Assembly (NCBI GenBank): GCA_949361645.1 | Contig: OX442436.1 | Span: forward strand, 2,976,032-3,040,031 | Source of the DNA: Spongilla lacustris | Taxonomy: Eukaryota > Porifera > Demospongiae > Spongillida > Spongillidae | Length of the DNA stretch: 64,000 nt | Direction: 5' to 3' | The notes under the pieces: generated by a model | Told to the model about the DNA's origin: nothing | Databases searched by the model: none | Seen by the model: only the letters and a program-made list of their open reading frames with translations | Shown: positions 13,101-32,544 of the stretch, piece by piece | Position numbering within the stretch: the stretch's first letter is position 1 | How the letters are laid out: each line of letters opens with the position of its first letter | Position numbers and translations under genes: made by a program

Positions 13101-16100
13101 TCTTTATTATTTTAACAAGCCAGCGTTGCAACCCATAAATTGTAAAGGCAAAGGAATTTATCACATTACTTGACAAACATGAAAGCACTGGCATTAAATA
13201 TTAGCCTATCGCGCAGCAGCAGCACAAATGCACACTTACTTTTATCTTGACTCAGTCTGAACAGCTGTCGCTCTGGATAATAATGCGATTCTGAAATGAT
13301 AAGGTTTTTAGTAAGGCATATACACAGTTATACACATTACAAAAGTTTTAAGTTATTAATGTATAAACAGTAAGAAGCTAGTTATACATGCATAGACAAT
13401 TAATGTCAGATCAATGGCATATTTATATACAGATGTTTAGTGCCTTCTGATCCTTTGCACAATCCAGACAGTGGATGAAAATTTAAAAAATGTGGGTTTG
13501 TGAACTTGAGGTGAAATTATATTTGTCTGGCAAGCTAAGTTAAGGTTTACAAGCCAAATGAGAGAGGTCGTACATAGCACTTGCAACCTGCTGGCATTTG
13601 TCTTTGCTGCCATCTTGTAAGTAGCTAGGTGATTCAAGCACTGACTGATAATGCATTGGAATCAAGCAATTGCAAGGTCTATGTACATATAAATTTAAGT
13701 ACATACATGTAGATGGTGATCTAAATTAAGAAGGTTTTAGTAAATGGGACAGTTTCCGAGAAAATGTCGTATCTTTTATAAATATAAAATGTTATAAAAT
13801 TGCTTTGCGTTTGAATCATTATAGCTTCCAAACAGTTAAGGCTATCAACTTCCTATTTTCAACACGTTATACCACACCATTTCTGTATGGTAAAATAGAT
13901 TTGGGGTCTTGTACTTGCTCCATGTCAGTATTGCAACGTTTGATACCCCCCCCCCCCCTCCCCCCCCCAGGTTCAAACCCGCCATAACTTTCGGTAGAAG
14001 TAATCAAATCACTTCAAATTCCATTTTTAGGTAGATAGATCCTTTATCTATCGATTCGTTCTGTTCGTTAATTCTACAAACTACATGCACATTTTCGGGC
14101 TCGCTTCGCGCCAATGATTTGGAGAAATTGCATCCCACTCGATGTATGGGGCGGCGATGATTATAAAATTGGCGAAAATCAAGTGGAAAAACGTCGACGT
14201 AGTTTGTTCAACTGTATCTCCGTAAGGGATGACATAAAAATCAATGAACAGAACGAATCTATAGGTAAAGGACCTCTCTACCTAAAAACCGAATTTGAAG
14301 AGATTTGACTACTCCTACCGAAAGTTATGGCGGGTTTGAACCCAGTGGGGTATCGAACGTTGCAATGCTGGCACAGAGCAAGTGCAAGGACCCTAAATGT
14401 ACTTTACCATAGAGAAATGGTGTGGTATAAAGTGTTCAAAATAGGAAGTCAATAGCCTTAACCGTTCGGAAGTTACAATGATTCAAACGCAAGGCAATTT
14501 TATAACATTATAAAAGATACGACATTTTCTCGGAAACTGTCCCAAATAGTTATAGACATATAGACATGTTAGCATTTTTAACTGAACAGATTAGCATCTC
14601 TTTCCATAAACACGTATTTACAAACAAAAAAACACAGAAATTAACACAGGCATTCAAAGATATCTTTTTTTTTATGGCTAAAACTGAAGAACTAGTATCT
14701 CATGTTATTTTTCTAACATCAAAGGTCATGCCCACATGAGTGGAGTGATGGGTACAGTTCTACAAGTCTTGAAGTGTTCTACTGTATCATATGGCATCAG
14801 GATCGGTAAAAGTAAATAATAAACCCACTTAAAGGTTTATCATCTGTAAATTTCTAAATTAAAACTATTATCTGTGAATATTTTACAGTGCAATACTTTT
14901 CAATTTAGTCACAATGAATTAAACAGATGAATATTGCAGCAGGCTTGTGGCTACCATTAAATTAGGTTTGCAGCTGTTGGAGAGCAAGTGACATGTACAC
15001 TCCAGGAAATAACTAATCTCACCAATATTGACTGTAAAGAGGTGGACCCATGCAATGTATGGCATTGGGCATAAACAGAACGCTATATAAAATAATATTC
15101 AGGTGGTAATAATTTCACATTAATATGTCTAGGTAAAGTATTCAGATGATCAGGTGCATCAAACATATTTCCCCAAATTATGGCATATCGTTATTTTACA
15201 ACATACTCTTTAACTGGAATTGTTTCTTCACATCCAATATTGTAGACTTTGGGTCCAACTGAAGAAACAAGGGCAAATATAGAGCAGCCATACTGACACA
15301 CTACCAGCTAATACAGCATTTGACCATTTAACATAAGTAACATAAATACAAAACTTTAATTTCAAAGAAGTATGTACATTCTACTAACAACGACATGTAT
15401 CAGCAGCACATGGAATCAATCTGTGAAGGCAAATAATTTCTGCACCAAATGGACAACAGGAAGATCGATTTTATTTTATTTTTTGCATCAGTCAAGATTT
15501 GAAATGACATGCTAAAGGCATTAAGGTTGAGTGCCAAGGCTGTGGTCTGGGGCACAAATAGGTCTACACCTCGTTGCAGAGTTGGTGCATGCATTTAGCT
15601 AGGCAAGGTTGTTGTGCCTAGACTTCTATAACAGAAGTGTGTACAACTATATTAGCTGCGGCTGAGGCCACTGAACAAAGCCAAATGGCAACAATTAAAC
15701 GTTTTGGAACTGGGGTTAAATGTTTGGAACTGGGGTCAAATGTTTGGAACTGGGGTTAATATAAATTCTTTCACTGTCACAGATTCCTATTGTGTAGGGG
15801 GGTACCAGCCCAGTTCTAACTGTCGCACTGCTCAATAGAAAGGGATTTAGTCAGTTAGCACTGCCATTGAGGCTCAATGAGGCTAATACCACTTAGGATA
15901 GAGGTTTCCCTTACAATGTACAGGTGCTTGTACCGCCCAAACAAATTATACTCTTCGGTATTCTGACTTCGCATAAACACTCTCGATCAGAGCATGCAGC
16001 CTCACTATAAGTGTTTGCTGATTACCAGCCTTTTACATCCTTCTACCTCCAAAACTTTGAGCGTCAGCAATCGCAGCGTGCAAAAAAAAAAAAAAAACCT

Positions 16101-16281
16101 ACACTTACATTGTCCAAAGTGCAAATAGTCTGCCCACTCCTCTGACTCTTTATTTCGAGCTAGGCGAAGGATAATAGCAATAATAATCAATTGTGTACGC
16201 ACGTTCTAATTGCTTCCTAGAATGTGTGTCATACATTTATACATTGCACGACAAATCAAACACCATATGCTGCACCTTCAT
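2961..16281 (-). CDS. TECR: Very-long-chain enoyl-CoA reductase (TECR), 15 exons
   Basis: TECR is the ER-membrane enzyme that reduces trans-2-enoyl-CoA in the last step of very-long-chain fatty acid elongation. Exons in transcript order: about 16264-16281 (start, least certain), 16109-16159, 15207-15258, 13240-13290, 12274-12354, 11134-11156, 10276-10385, 8271-8376, 7716-7732, 7523-7578, 7031-7074, 6600-6657, 5136-5224, 5037-5082, 2961-3088. Every junction has GT/AG ends and matching phase, and the total gives about 309 residues; human TECR has 308. The N-terminal ubiquitin-like part ends in ALYFKDLG. The reductase part carries [55 protein letters not shown] and [12 protein letters not shown], and ends IVPFIL before TAA. 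Introns hold foldback elements at 3439-3859, 5947-6152 and 13745-14544. Only the first coding exon is in doubt; it may read MKVQHM or just MK. Confidence 0.93.
3439..3859. mobile_element. Foldback (MITE-like) element, about 421 bp
   Basis: The two halves are imperfect reverse complements. The left end AATGTCTATTGTCCTG mirrors the right end CAGGACAACAGACATT, and internal blocks such as GGTACTGGCTTA, TTTTCAGGAT and TTAAATCCTTTCGGTACTC recur inverted. There is no coding capacity. It lies in the last intron of TECR. The motif ATTGTCCTGGATGT recurs near 4479, so a related fragment is nearby. Confidence 0.8.
4138..4171. repeat. (CA)n microsatellite
   Basis: About 16 CA dinucleotides in the last TECR intron. 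Confidence 0.95.
5947..6152. mobile_element. Foldback element, about 206 bp
   Basis: The left arm (about 5947-6002, containing TTTCAAGGCATT and AAGATGTGCCAAAT) is the near-complement of the right arm (about 6097-6152, containing ATTTGGCACATCTTT and AATGCCTTGAAAC). The central spacer is about 95 bp. It lies in a TECR intron and has no coding content. Confidence 0.75.
9716..9860. repeat. 29-bp minisatellite, 5 copies
   Basis: Five consecutive copies of a 29-bp unit containing AACGAGGGTGCTGCTAAGGG start at 9716, 9745, 9774, 9803 and 9832. The fourth copy is the most diverged. The array lies in a TECR intron. Confidence 0.9.
13745..14544. mobile_element. Foldback (MITE-like) element, about 800 bp
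   Basis: This is a large imperfect inverted repeat. The ends TGGGACAGTTTCCGAG and CTCGGAAACTGTCCCA are exact complements. Inner blocks such as AGATACGACATTTTCTC, GGTTCAAACC, ATGGCGGG and TAGGTAGATAG also recur inverted. A C-tract (13947-13969) sits in the left arm. There is no transposase frame. A decayed relative is seen at about 60395-60600. It lies in a TECR intron. Confidence 0.8.
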
Positions 16282-16312
16282 GGTCTTCCCACGTTACAAA
16301 ATTTAATAAAGC

Positions 16313-16329
16313 GCGTGACAATCACGCGT
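16313..16329. promoter_or_regulatory. Palindromic site CGCGTGA-N3-TCACGCG (copy 1)
   Basis: Seven-base arms around CAA, about 32 bp upstream of the proposed TECR start. A second copy lies at 17002-17018. The spacing and promoter position suggest a transcription-factor dimer site; the factor is unknown. Confidence 0.5.
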
Positions 16330-17001
16330 TCGGAGTGTTAACGCCCCCCAAAATTATATTGGTACCTACATTAAGTTAAGTTGGCATATACTATGCTATA
16401 TCGTATATACTAGTACTTACTATAATTGAGGTATGTAATATTTATCCCTCACTTTTTAATTCAAATTGCTCTCAGTTTAATTTTATTTTATTTCACTCTG
16501 TCTCACTCCGACTCTGTATGTGTGATACATATAGTTAGAGATATTTACAATGTGGATAAGTAAATATTCTCGATACTAAGTATAGTCTATAGAGATGGGA
16601 CTTAAGTGGTTTCTGCCACAACTGACCACAAGCTACATGAGCGCTATAATGGCCGATAATATCTGTTGTGGGCATTACTAACGATACTAAGTTAGCCTTA
16701 TATATTATCTCTGAGTATAGTAGTACCATAGATATTGGTAGTACATGTAGGTCTATTAGAAAGGTGTTAATTGACCCACTTAAATGGCGTACCGCCCACT
16801 GCTGCTCAAAATCTGACCGGCGAAGCTAAGTAATTACTGCAAGTCTTCTATGCCACAGCTTTGAAGCGGCGGGACCATTGTGCTTGCCCCCATATAATAC
16901 TTTTAATGTCAGACGCGCAACCAATTTCTAAAAACTGTTTCGATTCTGTACTAAGTAATATAGAAAGTACATCCTGGTCATTTACAAAATTAGCTCACAA
17001 A

Positions 17002-17018
17002 CGCGTGACCATCACGCG
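17002..17018. promoter_or_regulatory. Palindromic site CGCGTGA-N3-TCACGCG (copy 2)
   Basis: Same arms as copy 1, around CCA, here extended to eight bases on each side (17001-17019). It lies about 0.6 kb upstream of the SYK-like start codon. Confidence 0.5.
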
Positions 17019-17594
17019 TGAGGACGAGAGTATACATGTAGATTTCCCAAATTACGGGATATATTTGTACTGCTTTTGATAGTTGGTGACAGGTGAGTGT
17101 CTTACAGTGCTTTTTCAATACTCCTGATAATAAACTTATGCTTTGTGGTGCGTACCAGTGTATATACATGCAAGCCGATACCATAATTGAGAACCATGGC
17201 TATTAAAAGTGTTCTTAATCGTTGTGTACGTTTATTATTATAGTTATTGTACTTCTACAAACGGTGTGCAGACATTTGATTGTTTGGGAGATATTTCTAC
17301 ACTGCACGCTTGTGTAGTACACTATCACACAGTGTAATAATGTACTGCCAGACTGGTTATTCTCCAGTTGGCGCGTGCCTTTAGGTAGAACCGTCTGTGT
17401 TAAGGTACACTGTTGTTGTCGTTTTGTTGAACCTTCCTTAGTCGCAGTACGTGCAGGTGGGTGATTTTGAGGGGAATATTGGGCTGGGCCTTTGAACGCT
17501 ATTGCAATGCACTGCACTTCCAAGTGCAAGCGCTTCCTGTTCGGTGTTCTCTACGTTCGTATGTCTTGTATTTACAGGAAATGCAAAAACAACA

Positions 17595-26714
<9,120 letters not shown>

Positions 26715-26930
26715 ATAAGTGGTTACTGAATGTTTGCAGAGATGGATTAGTGTGTATCACTTTTTGTCTTTCTTAATTTATCTTTTGTACTGCCTGCTTT
26801 TTTTTTTTTAAACATTTCAGTGCTACCCATGCACTGACTATATAAAGGTTTGGTCTCTCATTTCCAGTCCCTACTGAATGGGGTGTGGCTAAAGTGTAGC
26901 ATATTCACAGTGGATCGTTCCTGGTTCTAA

Positions 26931-26957
26931 CATAGATATTTGTATCAAATATCTATG
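26931..26957. other. Perfect 12-bp-arm hairpin 3' of SYK-like gene
   Basis: CATAGATATTTG and its exact complement are separated by three bases, about 215 bp after the kinase stop codon. It could be a structure in the 3' UTR or simply a short palindrome. Confidence 0.6.
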
Positions 26958-27105
26958 GTTCTAATAGTTTTGGTGGGCTAAGATAAAGCAGGAGAGGAGC
27001 GAAGAGCAAGGGAACTTTCTTGCTTTAGCTTCATTCCTCTGCTGCCTTTAACTCTTGCTTCGTCAGGGCTTCGTAGCTCTGCCAAGGCTACTGCAGTATG
27101 CAGGT

Positions 27106-27207
27106 CTCCCCCCGACCCATGAAGAAAAAGCAGTACAGCATGTACAAGCTTACGCTTTATACAACCTACAGTCACAGTTCTACTAGCAAGTTTTAAATTA
27201 CCCATGA
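27106..27207 (-). pseudogene. Possible acyl-protein thioesterase (LYPLA-like) N-terminal fragment
   Basis: The minus-strand reading from the ATG at about 27207 gives a short N-terminus, then HAVLLFLHGSGGD. This resembles the first strand and oxyanion loop of the acyl-protein thioesterase family (human LYPLAL1 has a similar LIFLHGSGDSG). No catalytic Ser (GFSMGG), Asp or His blocks were found downstream, and the frame runs on without a clear donor. It is either a lone first exon, a decayed copy, or chance similarity. Confidence 0.3.
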
Positions 27208-28255
27208 CCGCGGCCCTGGCCACTGACCTCGCTAATGACAAGCTGAGACGGCCATATATTTCAGCAACCAGCAGAACTATCTAATAGTAAGCAGCGAGAA
27301 TAGGCGGGAAAATACACTGAGCCTCTTGCCACCAGTCGGATCGGGGGATATACAAAAACTGATTGACTACGCTTATATTCCTATTTACATGTAGGCTACG
27401 CTATCTCAAGAAGACTACGACAACGGAAGAGGAAATGGGACTGTGGGTGCAAGAACAGTAATACTGGTACTGTATGGGCTTTTTATCATTTGAAAAAAAA
27501 AGTTGATTATTACCCAATGGGGTTGCCAAATTAAGGTAATGAATCATTGCGTAACGAGGTACCTTGCCATATAATAGCCACACCTCCGAGGGTGCGGTCT
27601 TAAGTCATTCAGTTGTTGTTGGCTGTACTGCACTGACTATATATCGGTAAGCATGTAAACTTTGTGCTGGGAGTACGCATTCGTTTATACTTATCTAGCC
27701 ATGAGCATAAGAGGAGATAATAGGGCCCATAATAGTGGTTTTTACATGTATACTACGGCGCGTACATACAGAAGACTGCAATTCCGGCATTCATATTGAC
27801 AAAAGCTTTTCTTTTGGCATGAAATGTGGCATAGGTACATGTTATATGTACATTTTACGTGTCGCGTAAGCCTACTTTATTCCATTGCCTCGCATGAGTT
27901 CAGAAGGTGGGATGGGACGATTGCTACATTTGTAGCATGTCAAAGCTAACCATGCATGCACACACGTAATGTAAGAAGCCCTGGGTAAACATGGAAGAAG
28001 GGGATAAACCAGAATTGTTGCCCGATACATGTGGTCGTAGCTGACAAGGATGCACTACATGTTACTGCAGTATCCAGCAATTTAGGCGAATTGTGTCTGG
28101 TTGTATATAATGGGTAGGTCCTACTTACCTGAGGGCCCATTCTAATAGGCGGTTTTAAAGAGCGTCCTAGAAGTGCCATGGTGATGTTGTATATGATGAT
28201 TGCACTTGGGGCATGGTCAAACGCCCATTAATTTGCTCTGATGCATTTATGGCAT

Positions 28256-28349
<94 letters not shown>
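28256..28349. repeat. (GT)n microsatellite in CIB 5' region
   Basis: About 47 GT units ending 62 bp before the CIB start codon, so probably in the promoter or 5' UTR. Confidence 0.97.
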
Positions 28350-28350
<1 letters not shown>

Positions 28351-28411
28351 TTGTTTTTATGTGTGTGTGTGTGTCTTGTATTACACTCTTCTTAACAGCA
28401 TTACAAACAAC

Positions 28412-31400
28412 ATGGGCTCAAAACAAGCAAAGTTTGATGAAGAAAAGATGCAAGAATTTGAGGTCAGTGCTGATTATTTTAGTGACTTTGCTAACTTATT
28501 CATTGTGTTTTCAGGATAACACTTCACTCAATAGAGCTGAGATTATCCAGTGAGTGGTGCATTGTCACGTTGTAACCACTACATTGCATATGTATTGTGT
28601 GATTATTGCACTATACATGTACATGTTATTTGTGCCCCCATCTCTCACTGTTTTTCTTTGTATGTTTTTTGCAGTGCATTTGAATGTTTCCAGTCCATCT
28701 ACAAACTGCACCAGCCAGATGGAACTGCACTACTGGGGCCTGGGGGCTTCATTGACCCAGAAGTCAGTGTGCCAGTGGAATATGTATGTAGCAATCTGCC
28801 TGAGTTAAAGGTGATGTTCTGTTCTTCAGTGAAATCTAGACATTCCGGGCCTCATCATGTGGAGTTGTATTTCCTCTTAGGAAAATCCCTTTAAGGAGAG
28901 AATCTGTGACGTATTTATAACAACCGGTACTAATATGATGAGCTTCATTGAATTTTTGGACATGATATCTGCATTCAACCCAAAGGTAATCATTATGCAT
29001 ACAAATATCTGTTACATCATACTTGGAGCTGTTATAACTCCCTCTTAATTGTGTTTACATACAGACCTCCCTTCAAGACAAGATCAACCATGCCTTTCAA
29101 ATATATGGTAGGTGGATGTGCCAATCAGTAGCACCATTGGGTGGGGCAGGGCTGCTTTCCCATGTACAGTAAACAGAGCAATTGAGAAACACTAGAAGGT
29201 GGCATGTCTGTGCTTAAGGCTTGTAATAGGAAGTTTCTACATGTACTCCTGTACACCCTCTCTGCTCACATGTATTAATTTTGATGTATGCATATCGTGA
29301 TTTTGTGGGGTCATTACAATCAATCTTCTGCTAATAATGCCAAATGTTTCAACAATGAAATTAGACCTTAGTTCATCCAACGCATATGATTAGTTTTTAT
29401 GTCTTGAGTATCGAGCCAGGGATTCAGGCACCTATTATAAGAAACACCACATATTAAGAAACACAAGTGTAATATTTTAGTCAAAATCTACACACAACCC
29501 ATCTATGACTAATCTAATCTTGTGGTTGTGTGTTTTATAGTTTGTGTGCATTAAACAAAGGTAAGTTGTTTCTTAATACCCCTTGCTTTACAGAAAACAT
29601 ACTTTGGTAAAGTGTATCGAATGTTCAGTATATGTGCTATAAAATGCATGGAAGTTTACTTGTGCACGTCGTCGAAGTCATGACAACAATCCCTCCAAGT
29701 TACATCTTTGTCACGGGTTTTCAAAAAAAAAGTACATTCATACTATATGGTCAAACCCCTATAATGCAGACAAGAGTAAATACTTACCTCAAGTGTCCTG
29801 TCTATCAAGATATCCGCATTTCAGGAGTTGCTACGTTTTATTGTATAGATTAGGTTGATAGCTGTAACAAGCTAGCTAGAAGAAGAGATCTCCATTCATC
29901 CTTCAGCACACTATAAATCATATCGTTTGTTCACATGGCGACATATATACAGTGGAGCCAGAAAATGAACTTTTGTTATTGGTCAAATAATCTAGCTGTA
30001 GGTACATGTATGGTGGAAAATTCTTGTTAAGGTTAGGGTCAGTGTCCATTTCTAGAGAGATGAAAAGCTGTACCTATGGTAGACATCAACACATGCCACA
30101 AGTCATACTGTTTCTTTCTTCTTTTAACCAGCGTTATATTTGTGGTTGTACTGGCTTCTGCGGAATCCTAAACTGGGAAATCCCTCACAATAAGGCATTT
30201 ACAGAATAATTGAATTCAAGTGAATATTCAATGGGTACCTATGGAAGGACCTGTCCTTGAAAGCAGTCTCCTAGATTTATAAATCTCATAAGCGTGTTAC
30301 ATTAGGTATTAGTTGTAAATTTAAAATCTCACTACTAAACCAATGTCACATAACTCTGTAGTGCTGATGTTAATCGCCATATGGTCAGCATTGTGAGTAC
30401 CCCCCACCCCCAAAAGGTCACATACATGTATATATAACACTGGCATAATCAGAAGAACACTACCCACCTTTGCAGCTCCCAGTCTTCTTGATTCAGCAGG
30501 TTCCCTTCCCTCATCCGATTGGTGGGATGTGCTCATTATAACGCTTTAGACAGTGCTATATTAACTTATTACACTTTTAACGCACCATGACAATATATAT
30601 TTAGGAAAATGTGTATTAGAATTACGATTATCACAAAATCATACATGTACACAATGATACTCTCTAAGAGCAGAAAATACAACTTTATGCGCATGCCTGG
30701 TTCATGATTTGTGACCTTATGAAGTACATTTATTATTATATCAAATTGTAGTATAGATTGGGAGAGTAACACAGATGGGACTGGTTAGAGGTGTTTGCTT
30801 GTACTTGTCTCACTAATTTGAGGACATGTGCAGGCATAGGGGATGTTGTATAGTGTGAGCTGATCCATCAGTGGTTGGTACCATATTTCATTTATAGATA
30901 TGGATTGTGATGGAAAAATTGGTCGGACAGACTTGGAGCAAATGCTGGACAAGATTACAGATCAGCCATTGGAGCCTGATGATAAAACAAAGATCATTGA
31001 CCAGGTAGGTTAGATAGAAGATAGGGGGTTATGTTTGAAGAGAGTGGTTATTATTAGAGGGGGATATCAATGTGTTTGTTTTGGCAGCTTTTCAAAGAAG
31101 TGAATAAGGAGCCAAATGCAGATGGTTTGAGCACTGAGGATTTCCGCTATGCTATCAGTCGAGCTCCAGATTTTCAAAGGTACATGTATGTTCTGTTATT
31201 ACATGTATACAATACTTTCACAAAGGTATGTTAGTTAACGCCTCATTTGAATCCGTTCTGATGCACATTGAAATATGGTTTCCCGTTCCCCCACCTGTGA
31301 TGTTAATGGGACCATTTTTGTCAAAGTGTTCAAAATTACTCTAACCCAGCTATTTTAATGGTCCCTTGTATGCACTTCAAGTTTGTACACTGTCCTCTTT

Positions 31401-31431
31401 CTTCAACAGTACATTCAGCTTTCGCATTTGA
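28412..31431 (+). CDS. Calcium- and integrin-binding protein (CIB family), 8 exons
   Basis: CIB proteins are small EF-hand calcium sensors that bind integrin tails and other partners. Exons 28412-28462, 28515-28549, 28675-28810, 28881-28985, 29065-29107, 30898-31004, 31088-31179 and 31410-31431 join in phase to 196 residues; human CIBs have about 187-191. The MGSKQ start fits an N-myristoylation signal, as in the family. LPELKENPFKERICDVF matches the CIB core, and the end ISRAPDFQSTFSFRI matches the family C-terminus. EF3 is canonical (DMDCDGKIGRTD). The EF4 region (VNKEPNADGLSTEDF) lacks a proper acidic loop and looks unable to bind calcium. An extra segment around HQPDGTALLGPGG lies between the N-terminal helices. 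The paralogue (CIB1 to CIB4) cannot be assigned. Confidence 0.92.
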
Positions 31432-32429
31432 AACAGCAAACTGATTATAATTTATTATACATGTATGTCTGTCATATCAATATATCATGTGTTTGTGTGT
31501 GTGTTTTTCAACAGCCATGCTTTATCGTTTTTAAAGTTATTATTTCATTGCCAGATTTTTTTTAAATGTGCATTATGAACACTATGTATGGGATGTGATG
31601 AACACCATTTTGGCAACTACTGGGTGGTATAAGTGTGGTGCGTGAAGTATGGCACTGAAGGTGCCTTGTCCACAAAGCTGACTCAGACGACCGACATCAA
31701 TTTCAACTGCAACGTGTCTTTTTTGCAATTGAGAACTTGTGGATGCAATTTCAGGAGCGTGCAACCCTAGCACCCCCAAAGTTACCCTAAGTTTAGCACT
31801 ATCGTTGACAAGTATTTGTTGATATGTTTTATTTGGTAGACTATGCAAATACATGTTGCCTTTGGCCAAAGCATCAGTAGTGTAATCAGATCTTCCAAAT
31901 TCTGGCTCTTGCAGAATTTGGAATACATGGAGGCACACAAGTCGACACAGCTGAAAAGCTCAGACTTAGGAGTGATTTCGAGATTAAACATTCAAAAGGA
32001 AGAGGCCAGGACATGCCATGGCTACTGCACCTGCATGTACACCTTTAAGATCTAATGCTAACATGCATGCAAGTACCACTAGCTTGTTCAACACAACCGC
32101 AAAACAGTGTGACTAGAAGATGGTCACCCTGTACGTTGCACAATACTGACCAGTGACTGGATTGCATGTCATGCCACAATATCAAATGTTGACCACTCTA
32201 TACTCAAATGCAACCAAGTTGTCACCATGCAAGTGAACATGAGCACCAAAAATGTAATGACTTCAATAATACATTAGTAATTCTCATCATACAACCAATG
32301 GTGTAATCATGATCCAACCTAAATCTTCCTGGTTTGCACTACATAATAGTTTGAGTATCACATTTGATGAATAGTACCTGATGCATTAGATCTACTAGTT
32401 AAAAAGTGTCCCAAGTCATTTTAAAAATG
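31432..32429. other. Intergenic region between CIB and HSP70
   Basis: Mostly 3' flank. A minus-strand frame of 118 codons (31582-31938) has no recognised family; it is listed separately at low confidence. The left HSP70 inverted-repeat arm begins near 32430. Confidence 0.6.
31582..31938 (-). CDS. Hypothetical open frame, 118 codons, unrecognised
   Basis: An uninterrupted minus-strand frame with mixed composition, ending in a stop after KMVFITSHT. An AG after a pyrimidine run lies just upstream (TTTTCAG, about 31955), so it could be a terminal exon or a remnant. I recognise no domain and see no partner exons. It lies between the 3' ends of CIB and the minus-strand HSP70. Confidence 0.2.
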   Translation of the reverse strand: MCLHVFQILQEPEFGRSDYTTDALAKGNMYLHSLPNKTYQQILVNDSAKLRVTLGVLGLHAPEIASTSSQLQKRHVAVEIDVGRLSQLCGQGTFSAILHAPHLYHPVVAKMVFITSHT

Positions 32430-32544
32430 CATTGTGGTAATTCAAATTCTGTTAGTAATAATGAGTACATATGTGCATGTGAATACAATTCTTTACAGTG
32501 ACAATCACAAAACATTCAACACAAATTCACTCAGACATGTTTGC

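Larger units (their letters stand above)
16282..17594. promoter_or_regulatory. Divergent intergenic region between TECR and SYK-like gene
   Basis: The two genes are transcribed away from this 1.3 kb stretch. It carries two copies of a palindrome, CGCGTGA-N3-TCACGCG, at 16313-16329 and 17002-17018. The SYK-like 5' UTR probably has an intron ending at TTTACAG just before 17578. No other gene is evident; the open frame around 16861-17079 has no family resemblance. Confidence 0.5.
26715..28411. other. Intergenic region between SYK-like gene and CIB gene
   Basis: It contains a perfect hairpin at 26931-26957, a possible esterase-like fragment on the minus strand at 27106-27207, and a (GT)n tract at 28256-28349. 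No complete gene is evident. Confidence 0.6.

Noticed and set aside
13968..13980. GGTTCAAACCC resembling a tRNA B box
   Set aside because: No matching A box or cloverleaf; the motif is part of the foldback element and recurs in its other arm.
17502..17594. Upstream in-frame ATG extending the SYK-like protein by 31 residues
   Set aside because: TTTACAG just before 17578 looks like a splice acceptor, and the SH2 domain begins naturally after the ATG at 17595.
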